NCBI RefSeq assembly: GCF_019049625.1
Contig: NZ_JAFMOY010000127.1
Span: 124,001-188,000, forward strand
Source: Rahnella ecdela
GTDB taxonomy: Bacteria > Pseudomonadota > Gammaproteobacteria > Enterobacterales > Enterobacteriaceae
Direction of reading: 5' to 3'
Length of the DNA: 64,000 bases
Position 1 is the stretch's first letter. Every line of letters starts with the position of its first letter. The translations under genes were made by a program, and so were the position numbers. Below are positions 7,997 to 18,866 of the stretch, piece by piece. Under the pieces are notes generated by a model. It was not told the DNA's origin, ran no database searches, and saw only the letters and a program-made list of their open reading frames with translations.

Positions 7997-9966
7997 TGCC
8001 GGAACTCGGAACATTTGCACTCTGTCTGGCGTTAGGTCTGGCGGTTTTACTGAGTATTTATCCGCAGTGGGGCGCGGCGCGACAGGATAACCGGATGATG
8101 GCGATGGCACGTCCGCTGTCTTACGGGATGTTTGCCTGCATCGTGCTGGCGTTTGCCATTCTGGTTCATGCGTTTGTGGTGAATGATTTTACCGTCGCGT
8201 ATGTCGCCAATAACTCCAATACCCATTTACCGGTGTATTACCGCGTCGCGGCTACCTGGGGCGCGCACGAAGGTTCGCTGTTGCTGTGGGTGCTATTGCT
8301 CAGTTGCTGGACGCTCGCCGTTGCGTTGTTCAGCCGTCGTATGCCGCAGGATGCGGTGGCGCGTGTGCTGGCCGTTATGGGGATGATCACCGGCGGCTTC
8401 CTGCTGTTTATCCTGCTGACTTCCAACCCGTTTATCCGCTCGCTGCCGAATTTCCCGGTTGACGGCAGTGACCTGAATCCGGTGTTGCAGGATATCGGGC
8501 TGATTTTCCATCCGCCATTGCTGTATATGGGTTACGTCGGTTTCTCCGTCGCGTTTGCATTTGCCATTGCCTCCCTGATGGCCGGACGTCTCGATACCGC
8601 CTGGGCGCGCTGGTCGCGTCCGTGGACACAAGCCGCGTGGGTCTTCCTGACGATTGGTATCGTGCTCGGCTCCGCATGGGCGTATTACGAATTAGGCTGG
8701 GGTGGCTGGTGGTTCTGGGATCCGGTAGAAAACGCGTCCTTTATGCCGTGGCTGGCCGGTACGGCGCTGATCCACTCGCTGGCGGTTACCGAAAAACGCG
8801 GCACGTTTAAAGCCTGGACCGTTTTGCTGGCGATCACCGCCTTCTCGCTGTGTCTGCTCGGTACCTTCCTGGTGCGTTCCGGCGTGCTGGTTTCGGTTCA
8901 CTCGTTTGCCTCAGATCCGGCGCGCGGCATGTTTATCCTCGCGTATCTGGTGATTGTGATCGGCGGCTCGTTGCTGCTGTACGCCTTCAAAGGTAACTCG
9001 GTGCGCGCGCCAAGCCGTCACGAATTACATTCCCGCGAAAGCTATCTGCTCGGTAATAACGTGCTGCTGGTGGCGGCGATGCTGGTGGTGCTGCTCGGTA
9101 CATTGTTACCGCTTATCCATAAACAGCTCGGGCTGGGAAGTATCTCTATCGGCGAACCTTTCTTTAATACGATGTTTACCTGGCTGATGGCACCTCTGGC
9201 GCTGCTGCTGGGTATCGGGCCGCTGGTGCGCTGGCGTCGTGATGAACCGAGCAAACTGTGGCGTCGCCTGGGCTTTGCTCTGGTAGTGACGCTGCTCCTG
9301 TCGATTCTTCTTCCGTGGTTGTTGCAGGACAAAATTGTCGGCATGACCGTTGTCGGCCTGCTGATGTCGGTGTGGGTGATTGTGCTGACGCTGATGGAAC
9401 TGCACGAACGCGCCACTCACCGTCATACTTTCTGGCGCGGCCTGACCAAACTTTCCCGCAGCCACTGGGGCATGGTGCTGGGTCACCTTGGCGTGGCGGT
9501 GACGGTTATCGGTATCGCCTTTAGCCAGAATTACAGCGTTGAGCGCGATGTGCGCATGAAGTCTGGCGATACAGTGGATATTCATGATTATCACTTTATC
9601 TTCCGCGATGTGCGCGACATCACCGGCCCGAACTACACCGGCGGCGAAGCGAATATTGATGTCACGCAGAACGGCAAAAAAGTCACCACGCTGCATGCTG
9701 AAAAACGCTTTTACAGCGTGGCGCGCAGCATGATGACCGAAGCGGCCATCGACGGCAATCTGGCGCGCGACCTGTATGCGGCGCTCGGTGAAGAGATGGA
9801 CGACGGCTCGTGGGCGGTGCGTTTGTATTACAAACCATTTGTTCGCTGGATCTGGCTGGGCGGCATCTTTATGGCGGCAGGCGGTGTGCTGTGTATTCTC
9901 GATCCGCGTTACCGCATGAGTAAAAAACTCAAGAAACAAGGTCTGGCGGAGGCTGAAGAAGCATGA
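7993..9966 (+). CDS. ccmF: Cytochrome c heme lyase subunit CcmF
   Basis: A 657-residue protein with about 15 membrane helices. The WWD domain reads [19 protein letters not shown] (around 8695-8750), with conserved histidines before it ([46 protein letters not shown]) and after it ([14 protein letters not shown]). These motifs mark the heme-handling proteins that ligate heme to apocytochrome CxxCH together with CcmH and CcmI. The large C-terminal periplasmic domain (residues ~510-620) precedes the last helix. It overlaps ccmE and ccmG by 4 bp each. Confidence 0.97.
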   Translation: MMPELGTFALCLALGLAVLLSIYPQWGAARQDNRMMAMARPLSYGMFACIVLAFAILVHAFVVNDFTVAYVANNSNTHLPVYYRVAATWGAHEGSLLLWVLLLSCWTLAVALFSRRMPQDAVARVLAVMGMITGGFLLFILLTSNPFIRSLPNFPVDGSDLNPVLQDIGLIFHPPLLYMGYVGFSVAFAFAIASLMAGRLDTAWARWSRPWTQAAWVFLTIGIVLGSAWAYYELGWGGWWFWDPVENASFMPWLAGTALIHSLAVTEKRGTFKAWTVLLAITAFSLCLLGTFLVRSGVLVSVHSFASDPARGMFILAYLVIVIGGSLLLYAFKGNSVRAPSRHELHSRESYLLGNNVLLVAAMLVVLLGTLLPLIHKQLGLGSISIGEPFFNTMFTWLMAPLALLLGIGPLVRWRRDEPSKLWRRLGFALVVTLLLSILLPWLLQDKIVGMTVVGLLMSVWVIVLTLMELHERATHRHTFWRGLTKLSRSHWGMVLGHLGVAVTVIGIAFSQNYSVERDVRMKSGDTVDIHDYHFIFRDVRDITGPNYTGGEANIDVTQNGKKVTTLHAEKRFYSVARSMMTEAAIDGNLARDLYAALGEEMDDGSWAVRLYYKPFVRWIWLGGIFMAAGGVLCILDPRYRMSKKLKKQGLAEAEEA

Positions 9967-10514
9967 ACCGTAAACTCCTCTTTATTCCGCTGATCTTATT
10001 TCTGGCGCTGGCGGCGGCATTTTTAGTGCAGCTGACCCGCAATGCCAACGGCGATGATCCGACGTTGCTGGAATCTGCGCTGATCGGTAAACCGGTGCCG
10101 GTATTCAAACTGGAATCACTGGCGCAGGCCGGTAAAACCTACGATCAGTCGGTGCTGCGCGACGGCAAACCGATGCTGCTCAACGTCTGGGCGACCTGGT
10201 GTCCGACCTGTCGCGCTGAGCATGATTATCTCAATACGCTGGCGGCGAAAGGCGTGCGCGTAGTGGGGCTGAACTATAAAGATGACCGACGGAAAGCGGT
10301 GAACTGGCTGAATACACTGGGCAATCCGTACATGCTGAGTCTGTACGACGGCGACGGTATGCTGGGATTAGATCTCGGTGTGTACGGTGCACCGGAAACC
10401 TTCCTGATCGACGGTCAGGGCATTATCCGTTATCGCCATGCCGGTGATTTAAATGAAAAAGTCTGGCAGAACGAAGTGTTGCCGCTGTACAAAAAATACG
10501 GAGGCAACGCATGA
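9963..10514 (+). CDS. ccmG: Thiol:disulfide interchange protein CcmG (DsbE)
   Basis: A 183-residue thioredoxin-like protein anchored by an N-terminal helix (residues 4-23). The redox motif is WATWCPTCRAEH with Cys80 and Cys83, and the fold continues with GLNYKDDRRKAVNW and YGAPETFLIDGQGIIRYRHAG, including the cis-Pro region. It reduces the CxxCH disulfide of apocytochrome c or of CcmH, using electrons from DsbD. It overlaps ccmF (ATGA at 9963) and ccmH. Confidence 0.96.
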   Translation: MNRKLLFIPLILFLALAAAFLVQLTRNANGDDPTLLESALIGKPVPVFKLESLAQAGKTYDQSVLRDGKPMLLNVWATWCPTCRAEHDYLNTLAAKGVRVVGLNYKDDRRKAVNWLNTLGNPYMLSLYDGDGMLGLDLGVYGAPETFLIDGQGIIRYRHAGDLNEKVWQNEVLPLYKKYGGNA

Positions 10515-10996
10515 AACTGATTTCTACATTGCCTGCGCTGCTGCTGGGCATGATGCTGAGCTTCAGTGTCTTTGCGGCCATTGATACTTATCAGTTTTCC
10601 TCTCCGGCTCAGGAGCAGGAATACCGCGATATTACGGCCCAGCTGCGTTGTCCGAAATGCCAGAACACCAATATTGCGGCGTCGGATTCGATTATCGCTG
10701 CCGATATGCGCACCAAAGTTTTTCAGCTTCTTCAGCAGGGGCAGAACAAACAGCAAATCGTGGCTTACATGGTCGCGCGTTACGGCAACTTTGTGACGTA
10801 TGAGCCGCCTGTCACGGCATCGACCTTTATTTTGTGGCTCGGACCGGTGCTGGTGGTGATTATCGGCGCAGGCATGATTTTTATGCGCTCCCGACGCGGC
10901 GACGTGCGTTTGCAGAATACGACCGAAGAAATGTCAGACCAAGAGAGACAGCGCCTGGCGCAGTTACTTAAAGACAGCGACAGGAAAGGATCATGA
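10511..10996 (+). CDS. ccmH: Cytochrome c maturation protein CcmH (thiol-oxidoreductase subunit)
   Basis: A 161-residue protein with a signal peptide, the redox motif LRCPKC (Cys47, Cys50) and a single C-terminal membrane helix (STFILWLGPVLVVIIGAGMIFM). It corresponds only to the N-terminal half of E. coli CcmH. The TPR half is encoded separately by the next gene, ccmI, overlapping by 4 bp. The split arrangement is the common one outside Escherichia and is not a frameshift, because the coupling ATGA and a fresh membrane anchor are present. Confidence 0.94.
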   Translation: MKLISTLPALLLGMMLSFSVFAAIDTYQFSSPAQEQEYRDITAQLRCPKCQNTNIAASDSIIAADMRTKVFQLLQQGQNKQQIVAYMVARYGNFVTYEPPVTASTFILWLGPVLVVIIGAGMIFMRSRRGDVRLQNTTEEMSDQERQRLAQLLKDSDRKGS

Positions 10997-12207
10997 GTAT
11001 TTTTTGGCTGTGCATTGTAGTGATGCTGGTTATCGCACTGGCGCTGTTTATTGTGCCGGTTATTCGTGGCGACCGCGCGGAGCACACTTCCCGCGATGCG
11101 CTCAATAAAGCGTTTTATCATCACCGTTTGAGTGAGCTGGAAGAAGACGAGGCGCAGGGCGTGGTAGATGAGCGTCCGGCGCATATTCAGGAATTGCAGG
11201 AAAACTTGCTGACCGATATTCCGGCGGGGCAGGCACCTGCTGCCACGCAGCCGATTGGCCGATGGACGCTGGTGCCTGGCGCTATTTTATTGGTTATTAT
11301 CACGCTGGGTTTGTATCTCTACGCCGGTGGTCTGGGGCAGGTGAGCGCGTGGAATCAGGTGATGCAGCACATGCCTGATTTACGCCATCGTATTGCCGAT
11401 GATCACGGCGCGCCGCTGACCGCCACAGATGTGCAGGATTTAGGGCTCGGATTGCGTACCGATTTACAGGCAAATCCGGATAATGTGCAGGACTGGGTGA
11501 TGCTTGGCCGCATCGGTATGGCATTGAACAATGCCGCAACCGCGACGCAGGCCTACGCTCATGCGTATCAGCTTGCACCGAATGATATGTCGGTAAAACT
11601 CGGTTATGCCGAAGTGCTGACGCGATCGTCTGATCCGCAAGATAACCTTACCGGCGGCAATCTTTTACGCAGTATGCTGGAAAAATCTCAGGGCGATCTG
11701 CGTGTGTTAAGCCTGCTGGCCTATAATGAGTATGAACAGGGTCACTACCCGCAAGCCATTGGCGCGTGGGAAGTTATGCAGAAGATCCTGCCGGCAGGGG
11801 ATAAGCGTCTTGAGATGGTAGGTGCAAGCATAGCGCAGGCAAAACAGAAAGCCGGACTTGATCAGGTGAAACTGGCCGTAAACGTTACGCTTTCTTCTGC
11901 TGCTCAGCAGAAACTTCCACAGGATGGCACAGTCTTTATTTCGGTGACTGACGGGACAAGTCCCGTGCCGGTTGCGGTGAAAAAGCTGCCGATGAGCCGC
12001 TTCCCGCTGGCGATTACCGTGGATGACAGCAATGCGATGATGCCGGAACGCTTGCTTTCTTCGCTACATCAATTAAAAGTACGCGTTCGTATTTCACAAA
12101 ATGGTCTGGCAACACCGGCCACAGGTGACTGGTACGGCGACAGTCCGCTGACTACTTTTGCCGGTAACGGTCAGGTCAGCATTGAGATTAATCAGCAGGT
12201 TCCTTAA
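10993..12207 (+). CDS. ccmI: Cytochrome c maturation apocytochrome chaperone CcmI
   Basis: A 404-residue protein with an N-terminal helix, a short cytoplasmic loop rich in acidic residues (HRLSELEEDEAQGV), a second helix (LVPGAILLVIITLGLYLYAGG), and a periplasmic domain with TPR-like repeats (DWVMLGRIGMALNNAATATQAYAHAYQLAP and following). The last ~100 residues are a beta-rich domain. It binds the C-terminus of apocytochrome c and delivers it to CcmF/CcmH. Last gene of the ccm operon; mlaA starts 34 bp later. Confidence 0.93.
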   Translation: MSIFWLCIVVMLVIALALFIVPVIRGDRAEHTSRDALNKAFYHHRLSELEEDEAQGVVDERPAHIQELQENLLTDIPAGQAPAATQPIGRWTLVPGAILLVIITLGLYLYAGGLGQVSAWNQVMQHMPDLRHRIADDHGAPLTATDVQDLGLGLRTDLQANPDNVQDWVMLGRIGMALNNAATATQAYAHAYQLAPNDMSVKLGYAEVLTRSSDPQDNLTGGNLLRSMLEKSQGDLRVLSLLAYNEYEQGHYPQAIGAWEVMQKILPAGDKRLEMVGASIAQAKQKAGLDQVKLAVNVTLSSAAQQKLPQDGTVFISVTDGTSPVPVAVKKLPMSRFPLAITVDDSNAMMPERLLSSLHQLKVRVRISQNGLATPATGDWYGDSPLTTFAGNGQVSIEINQQVP

Positions 12208-12241
12208 TCAGGAACCGACGATCAAAAACAGGGAGATATCC

Positions 12242-13009
12242 ATGAACTTACGCCTGACTGGGCTGGCGTTTGCGACAGTTTTGCTGGTCGGTTGTGCCGG
12301 CACGTCCGGATCATCGGACAGCGAACCGCAGGGACGTTCTGATCCGCTGGAAGGTTTCAACCGTGCAATGTTCGACTTCAACTATAACTATATGGATCCG
12401 TATCTTGTGCGGCCAGTTGCCGTTGTATGGCGTGATTACGTGCCACAACCGGCGCGTAACGGAACCAGTAATTTCCTCAGCAACCTTGATGAACCGGCCA
12501 GCATGGTTAACTCCTTGCTCAAAGGTGACCCGTACCGTGCGGCAATCCACTTTAACCGTTTCTTCCTGAACACTATTTTAGGGATGGGCGGTCTGATTGA
12601 CGTGGCCGGGATGGCGAACCCGAAACTGGCGCGTGAAGAGGCGCAGGGCTTCGGCAGTACGCTCGGTCATTACGGCGTTGGTTACGGTCCGTATGTGGTT
12701 CTGCCGGGTTACGGCAGTGCGACGGTGCGTGATGAAGGTGGCGACCTGGTGGATGATTTGTATCCGATGCTCAGCTATCTGACGTTCTGGATGTCAGCCG
12801 GTAAATGGGTGCTGGAAGGCGTGGAAACCCGTGCAGAACTGCTCGATTCTGACGGCCTGATCCGTAACTCTTCTGATCCGTATCTGTTTATCCGTGAGGC
12901 TTATTTCCAGCATCACGATTTCCTGGCAAAAGGCGGTCAGCTGACGCCACAGGAAAACCCGAATGCGGCATTGATTCAGGGCGATCTCAAAGATATCGAT
13001 TCAGATTGA
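12242..13009 (+). CDS. mlaA: Outer-membrane lipoprotein MlaA (phospholipid asymmetry)
   Basis: A 255-residue lipoprotein with lipobox LLVGC (Cys18) and Ala at +2, so it should sort to the outer membrane. The body matches E. coli MlaA (VacJ) throughout: DPLEGFNRAMFDFNYNYMDP, YVPQPARNG, FFLNTILGMGGLIDVAGMANP, FGSTLGHYGVGYGPYVVLPG and the SDPYLFIREAYFQHHDF C-terminus. With OmpC it removes misplaced phospholipids from the outer leaflet and passes them to MlaC. The start at 12242 has GGGAG 7 bp upstream; the in-frame upstream GTG/ATG codons lie inside ccmI. It follows ccmI closely and ends at a strong terminator. Confidence 0.96.
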   Translation: MNLRLTGLAFATVLLVGCAGTSGSSDSEPQGRSDPLEGFNRAMFDFNYNYMDPYLVRPVAVVWRDYVPQPARNGTSNFLSNLDEPASMVNSLLKGDPYRAAIHFNRFFLNTILGMGGLIDVAGMANPKLAREEAQGFGSTLGHYGVGYGPYVVLPGYGSATVRDEGGDLVDDLYPMLSYLTFWMSAGKWVLEGVETRAELLDSDGLIRNSSDPYLFIREAYFQHHDFLAKGGQLTPQENPNAALIQGDLKDIDSD

Positions 13010-13043
13010 TATTGAGTCAGTCGATTGCAGAATCGGATGCAAT

Positions 13044-13070
13044 AAAAAAGCGCCTCGCGGCGCTTTTTTT
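13044..13070. terminator. Bidirectional rho-independent terminator between mlaA and fadL
   Basis: Stem GCGCC (13050-13054) and GGCGC (13059-13063) with a TCGC loop. The stem is extended by A6 on the left and T7 on the right, so it can end transcription from both convergent genes. Confidence 0.92.
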
Positions 13071-13118
13071 ATGTCTGACTTCTGAGAATGAAATTCATCA
13101 GAAGTGGTTGTCACATCA

Positions 13119-14396
13119 TCAGAAATTATAGTTAAAGTTCGCGCCGTACAGCATCGCGGTCCCTTTAGCCTGGAATTCATAGTTCGGCACGCCGTCAGCC
13201 ACTTTCTCGCTGATATTTACAGTCTGGCCGTGCATGTAAGACACACCGACATCGACCGATGCATCTTTATTGAAGGCATAAGTGGTACCGGCTGAAATCC
13301 AGAAGCGGTCCTGATCCGGAATAGAAATGGTGCGGTTGTCTGCCGGAACCGGGCTGTCATCGAAGGCGATACCGGTGCGGAATGTCCAGTTATCATCGTA
13401 GTAATACGTGGTACCCAACGCGATGCGGTAAGCGTCATGGTAGCCTTCGTCTTTCTGGAACAGGGTCTGGCCGTTAGAGCCGGTCGCTTTCAGTTCCTGG
13501 AACTGGCTCCAGCTGGTGTAAGCCAGGCTGTAGTGAATTGCCCATTTCGGTGCCACTTTGTTATAGCCGGACAATTCCCACATTTCCGGCAAGTTCAGGG
13601 TCAGAGAACCCGGAACGGTGTGTCCGCCCGTGCCGCCTAACGCCTGAGGAATGCCGTTGCGGTATTCACCGTCAAAGTCGATTTTCACTTCTGAGCGATA
13701 CGTAAAGCCGTAACGGTTATTGTCATCGACTTCATACAAAATACCGGCGTTCCAGCCGTAGCCCCATTCGTTGCCTTTCAGCTTGGCAGCTTCAGTATCT
13801 TCCGGCAGCAGGCCACCGGTTTTAATCGGTACCAGTTCGCCCGCAGTACGGCGGATTTTCGCTTTCGCATAGACAGCATCAAAGCCCACACCGAAGCTGA
13901 AATTCTGGTTCAAACGGTAAGCAACACTTAAGTTAGTGTTGACGGTCGTCAGATCCGTTTCCCCGCCAATCGGGCCAGCCGGGTAATTATCATTAAATTC
14001 TGTCGCCAGACCGTAGTTTGACGTCGCAGATGCACCGACTGCCCACTGGTCATCAAGAGGCATAATAAAGTGGATATTCGGGACCCACTGATTCGGAGCG
14101 ATGTTACTGGCGTTAGTGCTCGAACCAGTAACCGGAGATTTGCCGGTAATATCGACATCAGGATCGACATAAATCGCGCCCATAGAAAACGCCGGGCGGC
14201 TGAACATGGTCATGGTTGCCGGGTTACGGCTACCAGATGCGGCGGTGTCAGCAATAGCACCTTCGCCAGAGAAAGAACGGCCTAAACCCGCAGCAGTATA
14301 TTCATTTAACTGAAAACCTGCTGCATATACGTTGGAGGAAACAATTGCCACTGCAGCTGCCAGAGCTGATCTTTTAAACAGGTTTTTCTGGTTCAT
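13119..14396 (-). CDS. fadL: Long-chain fatty acid outer-membrane channel FadL
   Basis: A 425-residue outer-membrane beta-barrel. From the ATG at 14396 (GAGG ribosome site) there is a 25-residue signal peptide ending in VYA, then the mature N-terminal hatch [22 protein letters not shown] containing the FadL-family segment. The protein ends in a Phe-terminated beta signature (YGANFNYNF). It imports exogenous long-chain fatty acids for FadD. The longer reading frame to 14450 is not used: it crosses the ribosome site. Two FadR-like boxes lie upstream, so repression by FadR is expected. Confidence 0.95.
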   Translation of the reverse strand: MNQKNLFKRSALAAAVAIVSSNVYAAGFQLNEYTAAGLGRSFSGEGAIADTAASGSRNPATMTMFSRPAFSMGAIYVDPDVDITGKSPVTGSSTNASNIAPNQWVPNIHFIMPLDDQWAVGASATSNYGLATEFNDNYPAGPIGGETDLTTVNTNLSVAYRLNQNFSFGVGFDAVYAKAKIRRTAGELVPIKTGGLLPEDTEAAKLKGNEWGYGWNAGILYEVDDNNRYGFTYRSEVKIDFDGEYRNGIPQALGGTGGHTVPGSLTLNLPEMWELSGYNKVAPKWAIHYSLAYTSWSQFQELKATGSNGQTLFQKDEGYHDAYRIALGTTYYYDDNWTFRTGIAFDDSPVPADNRTISIPDQDRFWISAGTTYAFNKDASVDVGVSYMHGQTVNISEKVADGVPNYEFQAKGTAMLYGANFNYNF

Positions 14397-14480
14397 GACC
14401 AAAACCTCAATTTTATGTTTTTTATCAAACAATGTTACATCAAGTAACAATGAGCGCGGGATTGTAGGGTTCGTTAGCAG

Positions 14481-14525
14481 TCTGACAAATCAGACCAGTG
14501 AGCGAAGTATAGGTCTGACCTGTGG
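14481..14525 (-). promoter_or_regulatory. Two FadR-like operators upstream of fadL
   Basis: Box 1, on the complement of 14481-14499, reads ACTGGTCTGATTTGTCAGA. Box 2, 14509-14525, reads ATAGGTCTGACCTGTGG. Both fit the FadR consensus (CTGGTCNGACNTGTT-like). E. coli fadL is also preceded by two FadR sites. The box centres are about 27 bp apart, 95-120 bp upstream of the fadL ATG. Confidence 0.7.
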
Positions 14526-14668
14526 TGTAGTTGCAATGATGTTTCATTGATATTTATAAAATGATGCAAGAAATTGGATCCACTTAACAAAAAACCAACA
14601 ATAAAAGTTCAATTAAGAAACGTTAAAGTGAGAACGATGACTTAGTTTTAATCGATTACTTACATATA

Positions 14669-14684
14669 CGTGATCTGGATCACT
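14669..14684. promoter_or_regulatory. CRP- or FNR-like palindrome
   Basis: CGTGA-TCTGGA-TCACT has the CRP spacing (GTGA N6 TCAC). The inner part GTGAT-N4-ATCAC also resembles an FNR box with one substitution per half. It lies between the divergent fadL and yfcZ genes, so the target gene is uncertain. Confidence 0.45.
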
Positions 14685-14813
14685 CCAAAGGCACATATTA
14701 AGTAAGTGGTAGTGTGTTGTCAGAACGGTGGCGTAAAATGCAGGCTGGAAATAAAACTTTATTCGCAAACAGGCCAGACGGTGGACGTTGCCGTTGATGC
14801 CGGGGAGAAAATT

Positions 14814-15146
14814 ATGTCTGACGTAACCATGTCCTCTAAATCCACTCAACCTCTGCACTCCATCAACAAATGCGGCGCAGAAGAAACCGCAGCCTGCTGC
14901 TGTGTTGATGTCGGTACCATCATGGACAATACCGATTGCACCGCTTCTTACAGCCGCGTCTTTGAAAACGAAGCACAGGCAAAAGAAACGCTGGAAGCCC
15001 TGACCGAACGCGCACGCGGCGTTGAATCCGAACCCTGCGAAATCAAAAGCCGTATGGAAAAAGTAGATGACGGCGTTGAGCTGAACATCGATTTCACTTT
15101 CAGCTGTCAGGCTGAAACGATGATCTTCCAGTTAGGTTTAAGATAA
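14814..15146 (+). CDS. yfcZ: YfcZ/YiiS family (DUF406) protein
   Basis: A 110-residue cytoplasmic protein from the ATG at 14814, which has GGGGAG upstream; the upstream in-frame extension has no similarity to family members. It contains the family's cysteine cluster (AACCCVDVGTIMDN) and the conserved ASYSRVFENEAQAKETL and VELNIDFTFSCQAE segments, and ends FQLGLR as in E. coli YfcZ. Function unknown. It sits between fadL and fadIJ in enterobacteria. It has about 15 more N-terminal residues than E. coli YfcZ. Confidence 0.88.
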   Translation: MSDVTMSSKSTQPLHSINKCGAEETAACCCVDVGTIMDNTDCTASYSRVFENEAQAKETLEALTERARGVESEPCEIKSRMEKVDDGVELNIDFTFSCQAETMIFQLGLR

Positions 15147-15163
15147 TTTCGTCTGATTTTTTA

Positions 15164-15192
15164 AATACCGCTTACATGAGCGGTATTTTTTT
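15164..15192 (+). terminator. Rho-independent terminator after yfcZ
   Basis: Stem AATACCGCT (15164-15172) and AGCGGTATT (15179-15187) with a 6-nt loop, followed by a run of T. It separates yfcZ from the fadI promoter. Confidence 0.9.
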
Positions 15193-15308
15193 GTCCGCTA
15201 TTGTTTCCTGCCACCTTTCTTCTCATCCTTATTTCAGAAAAATTTGCTGTTGCTCGCACTTCACTTCCTTTCACTTTGCCAAATGTAAATACATAGTTAA
15301 AACTGAGT

Positions 15309-15327
15309 TATCAGGTCTGACCTCTTA
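15309..15327 (+). promoter_or_regulatory. FadR-like operator upstream of fadIJ
   Basis: TATCAGGTCTGACCTCTTA shares the GGTCTGACCT core with the second fadL box and lies about 30 bp upstream of the fadI ATG. It fits FadR repression of the fadIJ beta-oxidation operon. Confidence 0.65.
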
Positions 15328-15354
15328 AGACCCTATTTTTTCTCAGGAGCTTGT

Positions 15355-16668
15355 ATGAATAAAGTCATTCCACTGGTGACACGTGAAGGTGATCGCATTG
15401 CGATTGTCGACGGTTTGCGTACACCCTTTGCCAAACAGGCCACCGCCTATCACGGCATTCCTGCCGTAGACCTCGGCAAAATAGTGGTCAGTGAATTACT
15501 GGCGAAAAGTGGGATCGACCCGAAGGTCATCGATCAGCTGGTATTCGGTCAGGTAGTGCAGATGCCGGAAGCGCCAAACATTGCGCGCGAAATCGTGCTC
15601 GGTACTGGTATGAATGTCTCGACTGACGCCTATAGCGTATCGCGTGCCTGCGCCACCAGTTTTCAGGCAGTCGCCAACGTCGCGGAAAGTATTATGTGCG
15701 GCACCATCAGCGTCGGTATTGCTGGCGGAGCCGATTCCTCTTCGGTACTGCCGATTGGCGTCAGCAAACGTCTCGCCCGCGCGCTGGTGGATGTCAATAA
15801 AGCGCGCACCTTGTCGCAGCGGCTATCCATTTTCAGCAAATTAAAACTGCGCGACCTGATGCCTGTACCGCCTGCGGTGGTTGAATATTCCACCGGCCTG
15901 CGTATGGGCGACACCGCTGAACAGATGGCGAAAAGTCATAATATTTCCCGCCAACAGCAGGATGAACTGGCTCACCGTTCGCACACGCTGGCGGCTCAGG
16001 CGTGGGAGCAGGGCTATCTGAATTCTCAGGTGATGGTCGCGCAGGTTCCGCCTTACCGGGAAGTGCTGCAAAAAGACAACAACATCCGCCTGAATTCCGA
16101 AATCGGACAATACGCCAAACTGCGTCCGGCATTTGATCGCAAACACGGCACTGTGACCGCCGCGACCAGCACGCCGCTGACTGACGGCGCAGCAGCGGTG
16201 CTGATGATGAGTGAATCGCGGGCGCGTGAGCTCGGTCTGGAGCCTCTGGGCTATCTGAAAAGTTTTGCGTTTGCCGCCATTGACGTGTGGGAAGACATGC
16301 TGCTCGGTCCGGCTTACGCCACGCCGCTGGCACTGGATCGTGCCGGATTGACGCTCGGAGATCTTGATCTGATCGATATGCATGAGGCGTTTGCCGCGCA
16401 GACACTGGCGAATATCAAAATGTTAGCCAGTGATGAATTTGCCCGTGAAAAACTCGGTCGCAGTCAGGCGGTTGGCGAAATAGATTGGGATAAATTTAAC
16501 GTTCTGGGTGGTTCGCTGGCTTACGGGCATCCTTTTGCCGCCACCGGCGCAAGAATGATTACGCAGACATTGCATGAATTACGCCGTCGCGGCGGAAAAT
16601 ACGGGCTGACGACGGCCTGTGCTGCCGGTGGTCTGGGCGCAGCGATGATCCTGGAGGCCGCGCAATGA
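15355..16668 (+). CDS. fadI: 3-ketoacyl-CoA thiolase FadI
   Basis: A 437-residue thiolase. The acylated cysteine lies in [10 protein letters not shown], the C-terminal catalytic His in [11 protein letters not shown], and the second active-site Cys in [13 protein letters not shown]. It cleaves 3-ketoacyl-CoA in the FadIJ complex, the beta-oxidation pair important in anaerobic growth and for longer chains. The start has AGGAG 9 bp upstream. Its stop overlaps fadJ (ATGA at 16665). Confidence 0.96.
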   Translation: MNKVIPLVTREGDRIAIVDGLRTPFAKQATAYHGIPAVDLGKIVVSELLAKSGIDPKVIDQLVFGQVVQMPEAPNIAREIVLGTGMNVSTDAYSVSRACATSFQAVANVAESIMCGTISVGIAGGADSSSVLPIGVSKRLARALVDVNKARTLSQRLSIFSKLKLRDLMPVPPAVVEYSTGLRMGDTAEQMAKSHNISRQQQDELAHRSHTLAAQAWEQGYLNSQVMVAQVPPYREVLQKDNNIRLNSEIGQYAKLRPAFDRKHGTVTAATSTPLTDGAAAVLMMSESRARELGLEPLGYLKSFAFAAIDVWEDMLLGPAYATPLALDRAGLTLGDLDLIDMHEAFAAQTLANIKMLASDEFAREKLGRSQAVGEIDWDKFNVLGGSLAYGHPFAATGARMITQTLHELRRRGGKYGLTTACAAGGLGAAMILEAAQ

Positions 16669-18866
16669 AGGACAATATGGAAAACCCAAACATTCCTGAA
16701 ATCACTCCTGCGGAACCCGTTTCTGCATTTTCACTGATGTTTACCGCCGAGCACGTTGGGATTATCACCATCGACGTTGCCGGTGAAAAAGTGAATACCT
16801 TAAAGGCTGAATTTGCTCAGCAAATCTGTGCCATTTTGCAAAAAGCCCAGCAATATCCCAATCTGAAAGGGCTGGTGCTGGTTTCCGGCAAACCCGACTC
16901 TTTTATTGCGGGTGCGGATATCACCATGATATCGGGCTGCAAAACGGCGGCTGAAGCCAGCAATCTGGCGCAAAAAGGTCAGACGGTGATGTCACAGATT
17001 GCCTCGTTTTCAGTACCGGTCGTCGCTGCAATCCACGGCGCTTGTCTGGGCGGCGGACTTGAACTGGCGCTGGCGTGTCATTCACGCGTTTGCTCGCTTG
17101 ATGATAAAACCCAGCTCGGCCTGCCGGAAGTGCAGCTTGGCCTGCTGCCGGGCTCGGGCGGTACGCAACGCCTGCCGCGCTTAATCGGCGCACCGAAAGC
17201 GCTGGATATGATGCTCACCGGTCGCAGCATTCGCGCGAAACAGGCGCTGAGAATGGGGCTGGTGGATGACGCCGTTCCTTATTCTATTTTGCTGCAAACC
17301 GCACTTGAGCGCGTGTCGAAAGGGCGTAAATCACGTCCGCCACTGCCCTGGCAGGCGCGGCTGGCCGGTGGTCCGCTGGGTAAAAGCGTGCTGTTCCATT
17401 TTGTACGTAAACAGACGCGTGCCAAAACGCACGGCAATTATCCGGCGACAGAAAAAATTATTGATGTGGTGAAAACCGGCCTCGATCAGGGCAGCGGCAA
17501 TGGCTATCAGGCTGAGGCGAAAGCCTTTGGCGAACTGGTCATGACGCCCGAATCCGCGGCATTACGCAGCCTGTTCTTCGCCTCCACCGCGCTGAAAAAA
17601 GAAAAGGGCGGCGATGCAGAACCGTTACCAGTGCACCGTGTCGGTATTCTGGGCGGCGGCCTGATGGGGGGCGGTATCGCCAGCGTGACAGCCACCAAAG
17701 CCGGACTCCCGGTGCGCATCAAAGATATTAATCAGGAAGGCATCCGCCATGCGCTGAAATACAGCTGGGATCTGCTGGAGAAAAAGGTGCGCCGCCGTAG
17801 ACTGACCCGCAACGAGCAGCAAAAGCAGATGATGCTGATTTCCGGCACCACCGATTACAGCGGCTTTGCGCAGATTGATATCGTGGTGGAAGCGGTCTTT
17901 GAGGATTTAGCGCTTAAGCAGTCGATGGTGGCGGAAATCGAGAAAAATGCCGCACCGCGCACTATATTTGCTTCAAACACCTCCTCTCTGCCCATCCATA
18001 AGATTGCAGAGCAGGCCAGCCGCCCTGAACAGGTGATCGGCCTGCACTATTTCAGTCCGGTGGATAAAATGCCGCTGGTGGAAGTCATTCCCCATGCGGG
18101 CACCAGTGCACAGACCATTTCGACTACCGTCTCACTGGCCAAGAAACAGGGGAAAACAGCGATTGTGGTGGGCGATAGTGCCGGATTCTATGTAAACCGC
18201 ATTCTTGCACCTTATATCAATGAAGCGGCACGCTGTCTGCTGGCCGGTGAACCTGTCGATCACATCGACAAAGCGCTGGTGAATTTTGGTTTCCCGGTCG
18301 GCCCGATACAGTTATTGGATGAAGTGGGTATTGATGTCGGCACAAAAATAGGTCCGATTCTGGTGGAGGCCTTTGGTGAACGTTTCGCCGCCCCATCAGG
18401 TTTTGATGCGGTGCTGAAAGACGACCGTAAAGGGCGCAAGAACGGCAAAGGTTTCTATCTTTATGGCCAGACAGGGCGGTCTGTGAAGAAGAAACAGGTC
18501 GATCCTGCGATCTACCGCTTACTTAACGTGACGCCGAAAGCGCAGCAGTCAGAAGCAGATATCGCACAGCGCTGCGTGATGCTGATGCTTAACGAAGCGG
18601 TACGTTGTCTGGATGAGCAGGTTATCCGCAGTGCGCGGGATGGCGACCTGGGTGCCGTGTTCGGGATTGGCTTCCCGCCTTTCCGTGGTGGTCCGTTCCG
18701 TTACATCGATACTCTCGGTGCAGCGAACGTCGTGAAAACGCTGCAACAGCTGGCACAACGCTATGGCGAGCATTTCCAGCCATGTGAAGGGCTGGTGCGC
18801 GGGGCGGAGCAGGGCGGGCGATTCTGTTCGGACGAAAGGGCAAGTGAAAAGGTCAGCAAAGTGTGA
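16665..18866 (+). CDS. fadJ: Fatty acid oxidation complex alpha subunit FadJ
   Basis: A 733-residue bifunctional enzyme. The N-terminal enoyl-CoA hydratase/isomerase domain (about 1-210) has [12 protein letters not shown] and the oxyanion region [15 protein letters not shown]. The 3-hydroxyacyl-CoA dehydrogenase part starts with the NAD-binding [14 protein letters not shown], followed by [15 protein letters not shown] with the catalytic His. It ends [19 protein letters not shown]. An alternative start is Met5 (ATG at 16677), nearer the E. coli N-terminus. The C-terminus is charged and about 20 residues longer than in E. coli. Confidence 0.95.
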   Translation: MKDNMENPNIPEITPAEPVSAFSLMFTAEHVGIITIDVAGEKVNTLKAEFAQQICAILQKAQQYPNLKGLVLVSGKPDSFIAGADITMISGCKTAAEASNLAQKGQTVMSQIASFSVPVVAAIHGACLGGGLELALACHSRVCSLDDKTQLGLPEVQLGLLPGSGGTQRLPRLIGAPKALDMMLTGRSIRAKQALRMGLVDDAVPYSILLQTALERVSKGRKSRPPLPWQARLAGGPLGKSVLFHFVRKQTRAKTHGNYPATEKIIDVVKTGLDQGSGNGYQAEAKAFGELVMTPESAALRSLFFASTALKKEKGGDAEPLPVHRVGILGGGLMGGGIASVTATKAGLPVRIKDINQEGIRHALKYSWDLLEKKVRRRRLTRNEQQKQMMLISGTTDYSGFAQIDIVVEAVFEDLALKQSMVAEIEKNAAPRTIFASNTSSLPIHKIAEQASRPEQVIGLHYFSPVDKMPLVEVIPHAGTSAQTISTTVSLAKKQGKTAIVVGDSAGFYVNRILAPYINEAARCLLAGEPVDHIDKALVNFGFPVGPIQLLDEVGIDVGTKIGPILVEAFGERFAAPSGFDAVLKDDRKGRKNGKGFYLYGQTGRSVKKKQVDPAIYRLLNVTPKAQQSEADIAQRCVMLMLNEAVRCLDEQVIRSARDGDLGAVFGIGFPPFRGGPFRYIDTLGAANVVKTLQQLAQRYGEHFQPCEGLVRGAEQGGRFCSDERASEKVSKV

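Larger units (their letters stand above)
14397..14813. other. 417-bp divergent regulatory region between fadL and yfcZ
   Basis: No gene is supported here. The region contains two FadR-like boxes on the fadL side (14481-14499, 14509-14525) and a symmetric CRP/FNR-like site at 14669-14684. Most of the rest is AT-rich promoter-like sequence. Confidence 0.6.

Noticed and set aside
10511-12207. Possible frameshift splitting an E. coli-type fused CcmH
   Set aside because: Separate ccmH and ccmI genes are the common arrangement, each has its own membrane segment, and the 4-bp ATGA overlap is a normal coupling site.
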